A stretch of 64,000 bases of DNA, from positions 186,001 through 250,000 of the forward strand of contig ML210161.1 of assembly GCA_004369085.1 (NCBI GenBank), given 5' to 3'. A program made the translations under genes and the position numbers. The notes below the pieces were generated by a model. It was not told where the DNA came from and ran no database searches. It saw nothing but the letters and a program-made list of their open reading frames with translations. The DNA comes from Coprinopsis marcescibilis (Eukaryota > Basidiomycota > Agaricomycetes > Agaricales > Psathyrellaceae). This document shows, piece after piece, positions 36,801 to 49,108 of the stretch. How positions within the stretch are numbered: position 1 is the stretch's first letter; every line of letters begins with the position of its first letter.

Positions 36801-39170
36801 ATGCGCCGTAGTTTAGCAGAGTTCCACCTGAAGGACGAACACGAAGAGGAAGACATCGGGACAAGCAGTCCGTACTTGCATTCCGCCGGTTCTCAGGCAA
36901 GCTCGACGTCGCTTGCCAGCAGCACACCTCATAATGGGATGCACGATGGTGCGCAGATCGGAATGGCGCCGAGGTTCACGGATTCGTTAAACATGTTGCC
37001 TCGTAACTTTCGGGGGTCGACGTCGTCGTTGAACACGAGTTTGTCGACGAGCAGGAATTTGGGATCTGTAGCAGTGAGCTCGTCCTCGACGACTTCGCTA
37101 CCCCCCGGAAGGCCGAGGCCGTCGTTGCAGATATCGAGAACCCATATATTGCCAAGGAGGAGTGTAGATGAGAGGAGGAGGGTGAGGAAGCCTGCGCCTG
37201 TCAGTGACCTCTTGTTTGAACCTGATGTGGCGAAGAAACTTGGGAGGTGGATTTTGGGGATTGCTGTTGGTGTGTATTCGTTCACTGCTCCCACACGTAC
37301 TAAACCTATAACGAAGCGCTATAGTGGAGTTTGATATTGACGAAGGTCCCATAATAAGCGGGATATATCCTCCTCTGGAGACCTTACCAGACGAGGAAGA
37401 GAACATGTTAGTCTTTCCCGTATACGGCATTTGAACATCCCATGCTCAAGTCAATGCCTCGTCCAGTGCCTTTTCTGCGTTTCCAGACTCTCTTCAGTTT
37501 GACCAAGGATCTCAAGGGCATTCATTCCGCTTTCGGGATATGTTGACTCCAGGAAGTCAGACACCAGTGGAGAGACGGCCTGAAACATCAGACGGTTACA
37601 TATACGGATTTGCGCATTTCACACAGAGGAGGGACGCCACGTCTAAACGAGGGTATCAACAAGTGCATCTACTAACATAGTCCTTGAGCGTTCTCTGATC
37701 TTGCTTGCAGGTTTCGGTCGTAATATTGACTCAGCACCAATACCCGGCACTCTTCTCATCTATTGCCTCAATCCTTGGACCAATGTTTCAATGTCACGGA
37801 CTTCCTATGCTAGAATCAGCATGTCATACGATTGCTGGCTGGTATGGCATTTCATTGAGGTCATAACCTAGGGCCTGCGCTAACGTTAGTCCCGCAAAGA
37901 AGGTCGGATCCAACCCCTGGGACAACCCTCGAGCTTGGATTCTTAGGCTCTGCCATCCATGTCGAGATCCCCCACTCCATCGACACTCAGCAATTAGCTG
38001 CGACCTCCTCGTTCAATGAAAAATACGATCCCCGTTTGCATGTGCGTGCTGTTTGACTCAAATTCGATGTGCTTCCTGACTTAGAGTTCAAGATATTGGC
38101 TAGTGCGGCACCCTTCCAACCACCTCCAATCTTGCTATTTGAAGCATGTTTGCCTAATCTATGGTCCATTTGGGAGTGTCTTGTGCTTTGTGAACCAATC
38201 CTCGTTTTCGGCTCTTCACCTGCTCAGACCAGTCAAGCGATCTGGTGGCTGAGGGATTTGCTACGTCCAGTGCGTGATTATGGTAACCTTACAACATCCC
38301 TATCAGAAGATGACCTTTCGGCTAGATCCCTGTGGCTGGCGATCTACGTCCTTATTTCACAATGCAAGACGGAGACCACGCATTCCTCGTCAACAAGCTT
38401 CCTCCGAAACCTGGTCTACTTTTGGGAGTGACGAATCCTTTCTTCGAGAAGTCTTGCGCGCATTGGCCGCATGTACTCAGTCTAGGAAGAACTGTGCCGT
38501 AAGCCTGCGCTTCGAAAGTCATGGTACCCATCCCTGATTCATGGAAATGCAGAACGCCTACAGGGAACGCAAGCCCTGCACTTGGTGCTACCACGGGTCC
38601 CTCACCTGGATGGAAAACTAAGACACACAAACGCTACATCTCCAAGGATAGGGCCATCCTCAAACAGCTGGAACTTGCGTGTCGAGGGAATGACGGCGAT
38701 CGTTAGCACACACCTTCGTCCCGTTGAATGACAGCAGCTAAATTTGACCCAGGTCTCGCTGCATCTCTTGCTCTCCGCCGACACTTTTGCTCAAGAACTA
38801 CTCAAATCATCACACCGCTAGCACGATACCTCAATAGTTTGATACCCACACCTGACGAAGTGAAACGTGCCCGTGGGCGAATGTCGACAGACACCCTTCG
38901 GTTGAAGCCTTTCAGTACCGCTAATTTTATGGCGGCCCTCAAGACACATGGAAGTACGCTACCTTTCAAGTCCTCTAGCAAGCGGACAGAATTTTATGAA
39001 AGGTGTGTACTGAGTATTGGAAGGGAGCGCGCCTCAGGCCTCACTCACGCCGCGTTTCTGCTATGGACAGGTGGCTCCGATCGCCGGCTTTCGGGGCTTG
39101 GCTCGTCCAGCAGGAGAACATCGTCAAGACAATTTTACACGAGTCATATCGAAAGGAAAGCGTCACGTAG
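36801..39170 (+). CDS. DENN-domain protein of the DENND6/FAM116 type (Rab GEF-like)
   Basis: Probably a guanine-nucleotide exchange factor or regulator of Rab/Arf trafficking. The N-terminus MRRSLAEFHLKDEHEEEDIG is a disordered Ser-rich leader. The DENN region starts in the exon with FDIDEGPIISGIYPPLETLP and DEEENM, followed by AFPDSLQFDQGSQGHSFRF. It continues with GYIYGFAHFTQRRDAT, LTQHQYPALFSSIASILGPM, PNLWSIWECLVLCEPILVFG, SPAQTSQAIWWLRDLLRP and, after an intron at about 38270-38323, IPVAGDLRPYFTMQDGDHAF. Then comes LVNKLPPKPGLLLGVTNPFF, with HWPHVLSLGR. The last exons give FYERWLRSPAFGAWLVQQEN and end ESVT with a stop at 39168. Many introns, some of uncertain border (notably near 38690-38755), are needed to bypass stops. 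The gene looks intact. Confidence 0.82.
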
Positions 39171-39853
39171 ATTACAATTATGACCACCAATATGTACCTG
39201 GATAATCTAACTGGACGAATTGAAGCTGGGTTGGGGTTTGGAATTCAGACGAACCAAATAGAGACAAACGAATAATTGAACAGCAAAATTTGTCGTGGTC
39301 GCTTCTTGTTCTTGACCATCATCACCTCCCGCTCGCCCTTCTCTCTGTCGTCTTCACGCTCTTCCCGACATTCAGGCAGAATCCTCCCATATTTTACACC
39401 CGTAACGCCTCTGTAGTCTCAGTAATATCGTCTGTAAGAGTTTTGTCTTCGCCTATGGAATATCCACAATTTATTGAAAAGGTTCTCGAAGACAGAATCC
39501 ATCGCATCCCTCGCGCGTTTCCACTCTTGTTGCCTAAAACGAGAGTAGACCTAAAGACGCTTGTATCTGTTGTTCTCACTTGGCCTGTCATTAATATCGT
39601 CGTCAATTGTGTCGTTGATATACCCAAACATTGGTCTTCTGCTCGTTCAAACCGTGTTCACCGCCGCCATCCCCTTTTGACGGAACCATAAGGTTGCGCG
39701 GACAAACGCCACGCCCGTTTGTTCTGTCGTCTTCTCGTCAGTCTTACAAAAGAATCCAGATTTGAGTTTGCAGCCCTCTCTCTCGCTCTCTGCCTACTCC
39801 ACATATACGGACCGGACCAAGCCATCAATTCCGCCGACCAAATCACAGCGAAA

Positions 39854-41138
39854 TGAACGCCAAAGATGACTACGATTTCTACGGTGAAGGAGGACACCTT
39901 GATGAGGTGAGATTTTTGCTGCGATTAGCGAGCGGGCTTCTGACGCATATATGCACTAGTCTGGGTCGGGAGTCCATACACAGCACGTCAGCACTGTTAT
40001 TTCAAACGTAGAGCCATCAACGGGAGACAAGAGGCCTAGAGAAGACGATGATCACGACCGCCACCAAGCCCCAGGAAACCGGGGTTCGAGCAAGCCCACT
40101 CATACAAGCGTGACCAACGGTAGTTATAGCGGACAGCAGCAACTTCAACAAGGCGCCATGGAAGTAGAAGGAGGCGGGGCAGGTCATGACTCGCTATATC
40201 TCGGAGATTTGCAATGGGTCCGTACCTTTTGTCCAGCCTGCTACGAATGTTGTTCTGAAACGCATGTCTTCCTGTTCCTGCTCACGCCTATCTGTGTACC
40301 CCACGTTCTTGATTTACTTGCTTGCCTTAATTCATCATTAGTGGACGACAGATGAAGATTTGCGCAAGGTTGCGGCAAGCGTTGGTGTACAGGTTGATCA
40401 CCGAGATATCACCTTCTCGGAACATAAAGTAAACGGGAAAAGCAAGGGGTCAGTTTTGGGTTGCAAATCTCCAGTGACTGTCAGGCCTAATTCGTTTTAC
40501 CCATAGAATCGCATATATCGAGTGTCATAGCGCACAGGCTGCTCAAAATTTGAAGCAATGGTTTGATAACAAGTAGGTCTCATTTGCGGTATTCCAAGCT
40601 CATACACCTAATATTGGTCAGTGAATTTCAAAATCGTAGAGCAACGGCTACCCTCGTAAGTGCCTCACAAGGCAACCCCTTCCGAACGCTACCGAAAGGT
40701 ACATTACTTCCATCCATGCTAGTGCAACTGCTAACGTCATTGCCAGACCCTCCTCCAAGGGACACTCGTGTACCGGGCCAACAAACTACCCGCGGTGGCC
40801 ATCGCGGTGGTCACACGGGCGGTCTGAACCCCAACCGTGGAGGTTTGGTGGGTGGTGCAGGTGTGACCACGCCTCCCGTTATCCCTGCGATGATGGGTGC
40901 CATGGGCATGGGCAACATGGGCATGGGGCTGCCGATGGGTATGGGAATGGGTAATATGAACATGGCTGCTGCGATGGCAAACATGGCAAGCATGAGCGGA
41001 ATGGGTATGGGTGCTGGAGGCAACTTTGCTGGCGCTCGAGGAGGCTTTGCTCCTGGACGCGGTGGAATGGTGCCTCGAGGCGGAATGATGGGAGGCCGAG
41101 GAGGAGCGATGATGGGCGGAATGGGTACGAACTTTTAA
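39854..41138 (+). CDS. CPSF6-like RNA-binding protein (RRM, Gly/Met-rich tail)
   Basis: Resembles the CFIm68/CPSF6 family, which acts in nuclear pre-mRNA 3'-end processing. Starts [20 protein letters not shown] disordered part ([20 protein letters not shown]) precedes a single [13 protein letters not shown] joined over an intron to [20 protein letters not shown]. It continues [33 protein letters not shown] and NRRATATLV. The WWTTDEDL signature in RNP2/helix 1 is diagnostic for CPSF6/7-type RRMs. The tail is RGG- and GM-rich ([35 protein letters not shown]). Six short introns are used. The stop given here (41136-41138) is that of the unspliced frame. A GTACGA donor just before it could instead join a downstream exon (see the entry at 41453). 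Confidence 0.85.
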
Positions 41139-41452
41139 TTCATTTTTCGATTTCATCAGACGGCTTTCAATATTGTATAAACACTCTTGCTTGTTCATTG
41201 TACGACCTTCAACCATGTTGTTTTACGCAGCGGCGGAAGGCGTTATACTCTTTCATCCATTTTCAATTGTTGTATTTTTCCTAACATGTTGTGCTTACTA
41301 TCCCGTCTATTCCTTTCGCATGTCTCGCATCGTCATCACTTCACGATATCGCTCTCGGTCTCTTCAATTGATGTAACAACGACAACAAACTTGTATTCAC
41401 ACCAACGTGTAATAACAACCATCAAAAAATTCAATTCGAACCCCATCGGCAG

Positions 41453-41541
41453 CTGGAAGAGGACGAGTGGGAAATGTTGGGTACGCGGCCTCTGGTGGTG
41501 ACGATTCTGGACCTCGGAAACGACCTCGATACGACGAATGA
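41453..41541 (+). CDS. probable additional last exon of the CPSF6-like gene (RGR and KRPR tail)
   Basis: If G|GTACGA at 41124/41125 is used as donor and cccatcggcag ending at 41452 as acceptor, the reading frame continues AGRGRVGNVGYAASGGDDS, then GPRKRPRYDE and a TGA at 41539-41541. The Gly/Arg style continues the upstream tail, and KRPR is a classical nuclear-localisation-type cluster. The intron would be 328 nt, long for this genome, so alternative last exons or retained introns are possible. Confidence 0.5.
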
Positions 41542-41952
41542 AGAATCGTCTTAAGGTATCATCATCTCAAGCTTCAGCGACACCCTTCAAAATTCGAATA
41601 TCAGCAATCACCTTGGTTTAAGACGCACCGAACCAGGGTTACTACGCTTAGTGGATTGCCGTTGCCGGAGAGGACCCTGTAGAAATATCTTGGGGGATGG
41701 AAGCTCAGGTATTCTGGGATGCAGGTCCGTTCGTTACCTCTGGATAGTTATTTACGCACACGTTACATTGCTAGATACTTGATGGCAGAGAATGCATTGT
41801 ACATCATCACTTTGTGCGCAAAAACTCGATTTAGAACGCGGGCCGCAGCAACCGGCAGTTTAAGCGCTCAAGCTCTTTGTTAGACAGGGGGTGGATACGG
41901 GTGTGGAATGAGGCTGTATATTATATTCGCCGAGATAAGCTTATAATAGCAA

Positions 41953-44384
41953 TTATTGGAAGGTGAATTCGGAAATGCTCTGCCAAAACCTGTCGTATTC
42001 ATTCACAGCTGAGCGCTCTGGAGTGACAAAGAGGAGGCAATGGACTTACTGGCATCGTTCAGTTAGGCTGGGCGCTGTGGAGAACGTATTGATGTCGGGA
42101 AGATCTCCTGATCTGTTGAACAGCATCTCAGCAGGCGAAGACTCCGTCCAACGAGGCCATTGTGGCAGAATGCTTGTTGGGTCTTGCTTGATGTTTGGAT
42201 CTTGCGAAAGAGTAAAGTCAACAAAGCTCTGAGCGAAAGCTTGGATGAATTCGGGGTTGTTGAATCCGGGGGGGACCACACTAAAGCTCGGAATTAGCCT
42301 AAATTAGGGTATAAGCTATTGCTTACTCACGTTGGGAAGTAATAACCAATATCGTCAGCGTGCAAGGCAGGAGGGACAGCAAACAAGGCCTGTGTAGTCA
42401 ACGTCAACATTGTCCGTACGATTTGTTACCTCCGAAGGGGTACTGACTTTGTACGCGTTGTCGTTCGCGGATTGAAGAACGAGGTAGGTGGGGCATACGA
42501 AAATGGCTGGGCGATTACGGTCCCCATTAGCTATTACACCGGTGCGTGCCACTGTGAGACCTCACCTTCAGCCATTATTTCCGTAAACCTTTCAATGTTG
42601 GTATTGAGCCAGTTGTAATGGTTCGAGATTTCTGTGACGTCTTGCGCTCTCAGCCTAGGGAATAGCTTCAGAAGGTAGTCTCCCAGCGGCGTTGATTCTG
42701 GGGTGACGGCGGGGTTGACGAACAAGGGTCCTTCGGCCCCGTTGGAAACCGCCAAAATATGCCTCTGCAGTGTCTGGATGAGTGGCTACCCATATATCTC
42801 TCAGAAAAGCTTACTGTGTTAACGCGACCATTAGATAATGACTGGGTAGGGTCTTCTCGGATAAAACTGCCATCGATAACGGGAACAAATGCAAAAGTCC
42901 CAGAGAACGCGTCGTTATTGAGCTGGACATTCGCAGCTTGCAAAACATCCATATCGACACTTCGGAGGCATGAAAGCTGCGTTTCACAATCGCCATCTGC
43001 GCATCTTCGCGTTTTCAAGCTGTTAGAATGCTTTCATAGCTCAAGTGTGTGAACATACCCAGTCAACTCCAGCGCGCGAGAGTATATGATCTATGTAGAG
43101 CAGGCTGTCAGTCAGAACTAGCCTTGGTACGGCTTGACCGTTGGGAATGACGTGCCTCGGGGGTCGGATGGTTGAAAGGAAATTGAGGGGGCAAAAATGT
43201 GGAGCTCAGGATAGCACTTCGGAAGAGAGGGGGACTGGTGCTCCCTCCGTTAGCGATCAGCTGCTGTAGTACTGATCCGGCGCCTATACCGAAGGAAGTA
43301 TGATTAATCGTTTAATGTCTTGTTTCTCCAGCGAGCGCACTCACCAGCAGACTCTCCCCAGATCGTAACTTTCGAAGGGTCACCGCCGAACTTGGTGATC
43401 TTTGAGTTTGGGTAGAATATAGGGATAAGTAAATGAGAAAACAAAAGGGTCAGCTATTACTGACATGGCGCTGAACCCATTTGAGTGCAAATTGCTGGTC
43501 CACTGTAAGGTTATCGATACAATTTTAGATCGCTTGACAGCATAATCAGAATGGACTCACATAGCCCTGCGTTTAGAACGCCGTTTTTCTTGACCTGGGC
43601 TCCAGCCAAGAATCCGAAAAGACCAAGGCGGTATTGGATGACGACAACGATAACGTTTCCACCCGAGCGGCGGATGAGGTCGTTGCCGTCATATGGACCT
43701 CCGAGTCCAGGTGCCAGCCCGGATGCACTTCCTAGGATATATCCGCCACTATCAAACTAACATGAGATATAGTAGGCGAACTACATGGGACAGGACTCAC
43801 CCATGGATCCAGACGATGACCGGAAGATTTGACGTTTCATTCAGAGTTGAACCTGGGGCATACACACTGCACAAGTGAGGTCAAAGATAGCTTCTGAACA
43901 AGCAACGGGGTAGTCTTACTTCAGGAAGAGGCAGTCCTCCGTCCCAGAGGGATCTACAGGCAGTTGGCGAGTCTCTAGTGCAGTTTGCTCGGGGGTTGCA
44001 CCATCGCTGGTCTGCGTGGAGCTTAGTCCTGCGTAAGGGTTGCTTGATGAGGTACCAGGAGGAGCTTGGGGGCATATGTTTGGTTGTGCATTAGCAAGCT
44101 GAAGCCCTACTTGATGGCCCGGAGGCTGAGGCTTTCGCCAACGAAGGTTTCCTTTTAGCCAGCGATGAGTGACTGTGTGACCTTTCGACGAACTGTGTAG
44201 AGGTACACTCACCAGTGGGCGCAGCAGCATATCGTATTCCCAGAAACTCTGTGTTTTGGGTTTCAGGGTTCACCAAGCCTTGGTAGCTTGCATATCCAAG
44301 GTTCACGGTAGGTAGTGAGAAAGTCTGACCCCAGCTCGAGTGCAGTTGAGAGAGTAGAGCAACTAGAAGCAGATTTGAACGCAT
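41953..44384 (-). CDS. secreted type-B carboxylesterase (esterase B)
   Basis: Paralogue of esterase A with the same domain order. The signal peptide is MRSNLLLVALLSQLHSSWGQ, followed by VNLGYASYQGLVNPETQNTE and FLGIRYAAAPTG. The glycosylation/EDCLFL region is PSGTEDCLFLK. The elbow IWGESAG carries the catalytic Ser, the acid is in SNGAEG and the catalytic His in PPALHADDIGYYFPT. Conserved patches FAFVPVIDGSFIRED and NNPEFIQAFAQSFVDFTLSQ are present. It ends ERCQFWQSISEFTFQ with the stop at 41953-41955. The junctions examined (WVQRH to ITKFGG; LELTG to CADGDC; ERCQ to FWQS) keep the frame, so the gene seems intact. It is the first member of a minus-strand head-to-tail array B-C-D-E. A TATA box sits about 44 bp upstream of the ATG. 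Confidence 0.9.
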
Positions 44385-45392
44385 TGTGAAGAGAAATGCT
44401 TACAATTCATCGAGCATTTCGAAGAGGCTTTATAGCAATGATACTCTGTGTATGTCACACAGCGCCCGTCGGACCAGATTGTCAAGCCGCGGCGTAATGC
44501 GCATTTCGTTAACGAGCATGCTGCGAATTTGCTGCGACGATCGCAGGCGGTCAAACAACGTCCGAGCGGATCCATAGACTGATTGCGTGGTTCGACGGCA
44601 TCGAGCTCGCTCACTAAGCGACGACTGCGTCCTGGAGTTGAACTGACGCCTGGGTTCTCTGCCGCTTCCTCCTTTGTTACGCGTTCCATTTCCTGCCACC
44701 AAGAAATTCGAAGCGGGTTTGGCGAATCAAGCAAGCCATAAGGTGACTGACCGATCGGCCCCTCGCGCGCTGTGGCATCGCGTGTTTGATGGATGCTTCC
44801 AGATAGCCGCTGATGGCGGAGTCCGACGGACGTCTGACCTAAAAACAATCTGTAATTGGCCCTCAAACCTCCCGAATCAAAGTTTCAATTGGCTGGTCGT
44901 ACTAGGTCGTACTCCGCCTGCACTTCAACCAGGTCGGCTGATTACCCGATGCCTCCGCACCTGGGGTTCTCACAATGAAAGGCGCAATGCCCAAAGTCCG
45001 AGGGGTTAGGTAAAGTAACATAAAGTACTAAGGAAGTCTACATATCGTTCCCAGGGTTTAGTAACTTTCGAGTGAACCAACGATGGTATGCTATTGAAGT
45101 CCCTTATTCAGAGTTGGGGACACCAACGTACCTCCCAGTGAAAACACTATGCATACTGCTTTCTTGGCACTTGCCAAGCGCTCCATATTTCTGAGGCATG
45201 GAGCCCAGAGATAAATCGGGTATCATAAAGTACTTCAGCCTGTTCCGCAAGGCGATATAAGCAATATACATAGAACGGATCAAAGACGCGTCTCAGCGCA
45301 TTGGCCACCAAGCGGGAGTCCCCGAACAACACACTTGTTCCATTTAGGTCAGATACTTGGGAAGTTGGGATACATGCCACTAAGTATAGCCT
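44385..45392. other. intergenic region between esterase B and the decayed esterase fragment
   Basis: It holds the esterase B promoter at its left end. The open frames here (44430-44866 minus, 44674-45009 plus) show no esterase similarity or other known domain. Confidence 0.4.
44428..44434 (-). promoter_or_regulatory. TATA box of esterase B
   Basis: TATAAAG on the minus strand, 44-50 bp upstream of the ATG at 44384. It is similarly placed to those of esterases D and E. Confidence 0.6.
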
Positions 45393-45965
45393 TTATTGCG
45401 ACGTGTAGTGGGTGACACTCTCCCAAAATCTGTTGCAAAGGGATAAGGCATAAGTCAAATGTCCAGATACGCGAACAGCACGGAATACATACTGGCAGCG
45501 CAGCAGCAGAGTAGAGGGGCTCGATGCTGTTTTGATATCTGGAAGGCTCCCGGCTTTGCCGAGTTCCATCCCCGTATGGGATACAGAGCTCCACATAAGC
45601 CCACACTGGTTGCATCGTGCTTGGCGTTGGGATTTTGGCTGATGGTGAAATCAAGGAAGCTCTGCGTAAATGCTTGAACAAATTGAGCGTTTGCAAAGCT
45701 AGGGCCGGCGACGGATGCACTAAGCAGCAAGCGAAGAACGGAATTAGTGATTCAATGGTTATGATTTAATCATTTCTGATTGGTATGTCTTTCAAGTTAA
45801 AGGTTTCACTAACGTTGGGAAGGAATAGGCAATGCCTCCGCCGTGGAGGCCTGTTACAAATCAACTCAGGCTCCATTGAAGCTTTTGGCTGATTTACCTT
45901 GTAAGCATTACCGCCTGCAGCCGCAATGGGCCATGGAATCTTTGGGTTCAAGTAAGACTTTACGC
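45393..45965 (-). pseudogene. decayed 3'-end fragment of a type-B carboxylesterase (fragment C)
   Basis: Only the last exons of an esterase paralogue remain. Recognisable pieces are AGGNAYK before a conserved intron, LHGGGIAYSFP (counterpart of the catalytic-His segment LHADDIGYYFP), FANAQFVQAFTQSFLDFTIS, DIKTASSPSTLLLRCQ and the terminal FWESVTHYTSQ with a stop at 45393. Two frame breaks are visible. The residues between YK and LHGGG are lost with a shift of phase. The segment between NAKHDATS and WSSVSHTG is also shortened and shifted. The upstream two thirds (signal peptide, oxyanion loop, Ser elbow) are absent before the esterase D stop at 46074. It lies in the same orientation as B, D and E, so it is a relic of tandem duplication. 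Confidence 0.85.
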
Positions 45966-46073
45966 GTTTTAGGTTATTGCAAGGTGCAGTCACTGGTCAG
46001 CTTACTATGTACAGTGGTTCAGATTTAGGTACACGACTTGACGACATTGAAACAAGAGATCGGAATCTTTCTT

Positions 46074-48485
46074 CTACTGCCCAGTAAACTGAGTAACACT
46101 GGCCCAGAACCTGACAAATGGAACGGCATGTGAGCTGTAGGAAACATGAAACGGTTTGGATGTTCTTACCAACATCGTTGCATAAGAGTGGCAGGAGTGG
46201 TCCCACTACCAATATCAGGAACTTCCCCTGAACGGTTGAACACCATCTCTACCGATGAAGATACGTTCCACGGCACCCATGACGGTAGAATACTCGATGG
46301 ATCCTCCTTGACATTTGGGTTCTGATTTACCGCAAAATCCACGAAGGCTTGGGCAAAGGCCTGGATGAAAGTTGGGTTTTTGAATTTGGGTCCTGGCGGA
46401 TACACTCTGAAGAAAAAAAGTCTGAGGTTTCCATGTATCCGGAAAGGTCAACACAGCATTGGCGTACTTTGGGAAATAATAAGGAATATCGTCAGCATGC
46501 CAAGCTGGAGGAACGGCAAACAGACCCTATGAGCGACGCTGTGAACAGATAGCGCAAACAAACGATGGAAAGACCCACCTTATAACCTGTTCCGCTCACT
46601 GATCGCAATACAGCTATTGTTGGGCAAACAAGTTGGGCTAATCTCCTATGAGCAAGCTCTGCAACCAAAGGGTAGGTGTCTACTTACAGTCAGCATATAT
46701 TTCGGCAAACCGTTCAAGGTTTGAATCAAATGTCCTGTAATGGTTTGCAACAGCGACATGGTCTTGGGGTCTAAGAGTGGGGAATAGGGCCTCCACGTAT
46801 TGTTCCAAGGGGAGGGTCTCTGGCGTAACTGCAGGGTTGACGAGGATCACGCCTTCTGCCCCGTTGATGACAGCGAGAATATGTTTCTGTGTAGAAACAA
46901 TATTCGAATAAAATGCGGGCATCCTACAGACACATCACTTACAGTGTTGACTTTACCCCTTGCAAGGGAGAGGGAAGGACTTTCCCGTATGAAAGTACCG
47001 TCAACAACAGGCCCAAAGGCGAATGTGTTCGAGAATGCCTCCTTGCAGATCTGCACATTTGCGGCTTGTAAAACACCCACATCAGTCGTTCGTAGGCACG
47101 CCATTTTGTCTCGCGCAGAACACCTTAAGAAACCTGATCAGGACCAACCAAAGCCAATTGAAAGGCTTCAAGATGCGAACATACCCAATCAAAGCCACGG
47201 ATCGAGCGAAGACGGCCTAAAACGGCATTCATTATTCCGAAGGCATAATGTTACAACACTCTGCTCATACCTCAGGTATCGGATGATTGAATCGGGGCTG
47301 AGGGTTGAGGAGCAGTGAGCTCAAAATCCCTCCTCTGAAGAGAGGTGGACGGGTGTTGCCACCATTGGCTACCATATGCTGTATAACAGACCCACCACCT
47401 AGCAGAAAAAGAGGATGAGCCTTGAGAGCCGATAGAGCAGAATATGCTACTACCTGCAGATACACCCCATATTGTGACCAGCGAGGGATCTCCGCCAAAT
47501 TTGGTGATCTTCAACGAAGCATGTATTAACAGGCCAGTGAATTACTAGATCCCAGAGAGACGTACATGTTGCTGTACCCATTTCAACGCAAAGTCTTGGT
47601 CCACTAGATCAAAAGCGATAGTGAGCTCAAGTGTATTCAGACAAAAAAGACATTTGTACGACTCACGCAGGCCGGCATTCAAAGCCCCGTTTCGTTGGAC
47701 ATGGGATCCGGAGAGAAAGCCAAAAAGTCCCAGGCGATATTGTATGACTACTGCGACTACGTTGCCTTTTGAAAGTTCAATCATGTCGCTTGGATCGTAT
47801 GGTCCGTCGAAGGGAGCCATCGATCCAACGCCTGCAGAGCCCAGCACATATCCTCCCCTGTAGCGACTTGTCAATGACATTCGAGGTCATCTAGCCGCAA
47901 TTGTGTGTACCCGTGTATCCAAACAACAACGGGCAATTTTTTCTTCCGTGTTTTGCTCCAGTCTGTGCCGGGTGAGTAAACACTGTAGTAGGGCATCAAT
48001 GTTAAAAACATATACTCAGGCGCAAAAGACTTACTTTAGGAACAAGCAGTCTTCAGATTCTGAAGGTTTTGACGATTGTAAGGTATTATTTCCCGCAGTT
48101 GCGTCAAGCTCTCTGTTACCGTTTCCACTTTTTCCAGTGAAAGGGTTGTTCGGTGCGATACCTAGGTTGCCCTGGTAGCACCTATTTGGGTGGGCATTCG
48201 CAAGTTGAATATGTCTCTCTTGAAGGGGTTGGCGCGGCGCGCGCCAGCGAAAGTTTCCTGTGATGTTTCAGCTACTTGCGCCTCCGCTCTAACAGCGGCA
48301 GGTAATAATCATATACCAGTTGGAGGGGCTGCGTAACGGATTCCCAGAAATTCGGTGTTCAAAGTTTCTGCGTTCACAAAACCTTGGTATTGAGCATAGC
48401 CAAGGTCCACAGTAGGCGCTAGTGTTTGAGTGGAGGCGAGTTCAGCGAGCAGGAACAGAGTCAAGAAGGCTACGAGTAGCTGCAT
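46074..48485 (-). CDS. secreted type-B carboxylesterase with GVSAG elbow (esterase D)
   Basis: Complete paralogue. The signal peptide is MQLLVAFLTLFLLAELASTQ, then VDLGYAQYQGFVNAETLNTE and FLGIRYAAPPTG. The oxyanion region is KKLPVVVWIHG and GGYVLGSAGV. IQYRLGLFGFLSGSHVQ and KITKFGGDPSLVTIWGVSAG follow. The catalytic Ser is kept but the usual Glu before it is Val. The acid lies in INGAEG and the His in PPAWHADDIPYYFPK. FIQAFAQAFVDFAVNQNPNV and the end MQRCWFWASVTQFTGQ close the protein, with TAG at 46074-46076. Intron positions match A, B and E. A basic run (WSKTRKKKLPV) precedes the oxyanion loop. A TATA-like ATATATAT lies about 50 bp upstream. No frame break was found in the junctions examined. 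Confidence 0.88.
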
Positions 48486-49108
48486 GGATGTTGATGCAAC
48501 GGACGACCGAGGGTGCAGACTAGAAGCAAACCTCCATATATATCGTACCTCAGGCTTACAAGTTACAGTCCCTCCATATTCGTCTTGCCGAGATTTCTGC
48601 GTACAGTGCGAGGTGGACGGAAATGAGTGTTGAGTATTGATCAATGATGTCGATATGTGAGCGACAAGAGTTGCTGGCAAAGCCGCTCGCCATTTAGAAG
48701 CAAGCGAAAGGTGTGATATGGTTTGATCGGAAAGTTTAGCCAGTATTAATAGGGGCTTGTGGCAAACTGAGGAGGGAGGGAAGGACCAGATGTAATCTAC
48801 TGTGCAATGCACTGGGATCCATTCGAATGTCTTCATACACAGGAAATGATATTGCACCTACTTGCGCCCTACGACCACGTCAGCTTGCAATCGATTGGAA
48901 GGCTGCGGGCCGAGTCCCCGAAACACCTGAGTTGATGTGACCGATTCAGGCACCTACTTATTGTCTTTCAATTGACATTTGGGTTGATGATCGATATACT
49001 TGCATGCTAATACAGTAATACCAAACAATTTTAGCGGTATGTACGACTTGTACTCTTGTCAATACTTGAAGTAATGTCACTCAAGTGGAACATGAGTTCA
49101 CCGCTCGT
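48486..49108. other. intergenic spacer between esterases D and E
   Basis: This is a 623-bp spacer with the D promoter at its left end and the E 3' flank at its right end. An in-frame upstream extension of D's first exon exists but lacks a sensible start. Nothing else was recognised. Confidence 0.4.
48534..48543 (-). promoter_or_regulatory. TATA-like element of esterase D
   Basis: An ATATATATGG-type element on the minus strand, 49-58 bp upstream of the ATG at 48485. Confidence 0.5.

Noticed and set aside
39290..39691. Plus-strand 133-codon frame before the CPSF6-like gene
   Set aside because: Opens with a TTG, lacks any recognised domain and lies in the pyrimidine-rich leader/promoter zone.
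40737..41216. Minus-strand His/Ser-rich frame
   Set aside because: It is the reverse shadow of the Gly/Met-rich repeats of the CPSF6-like gene.
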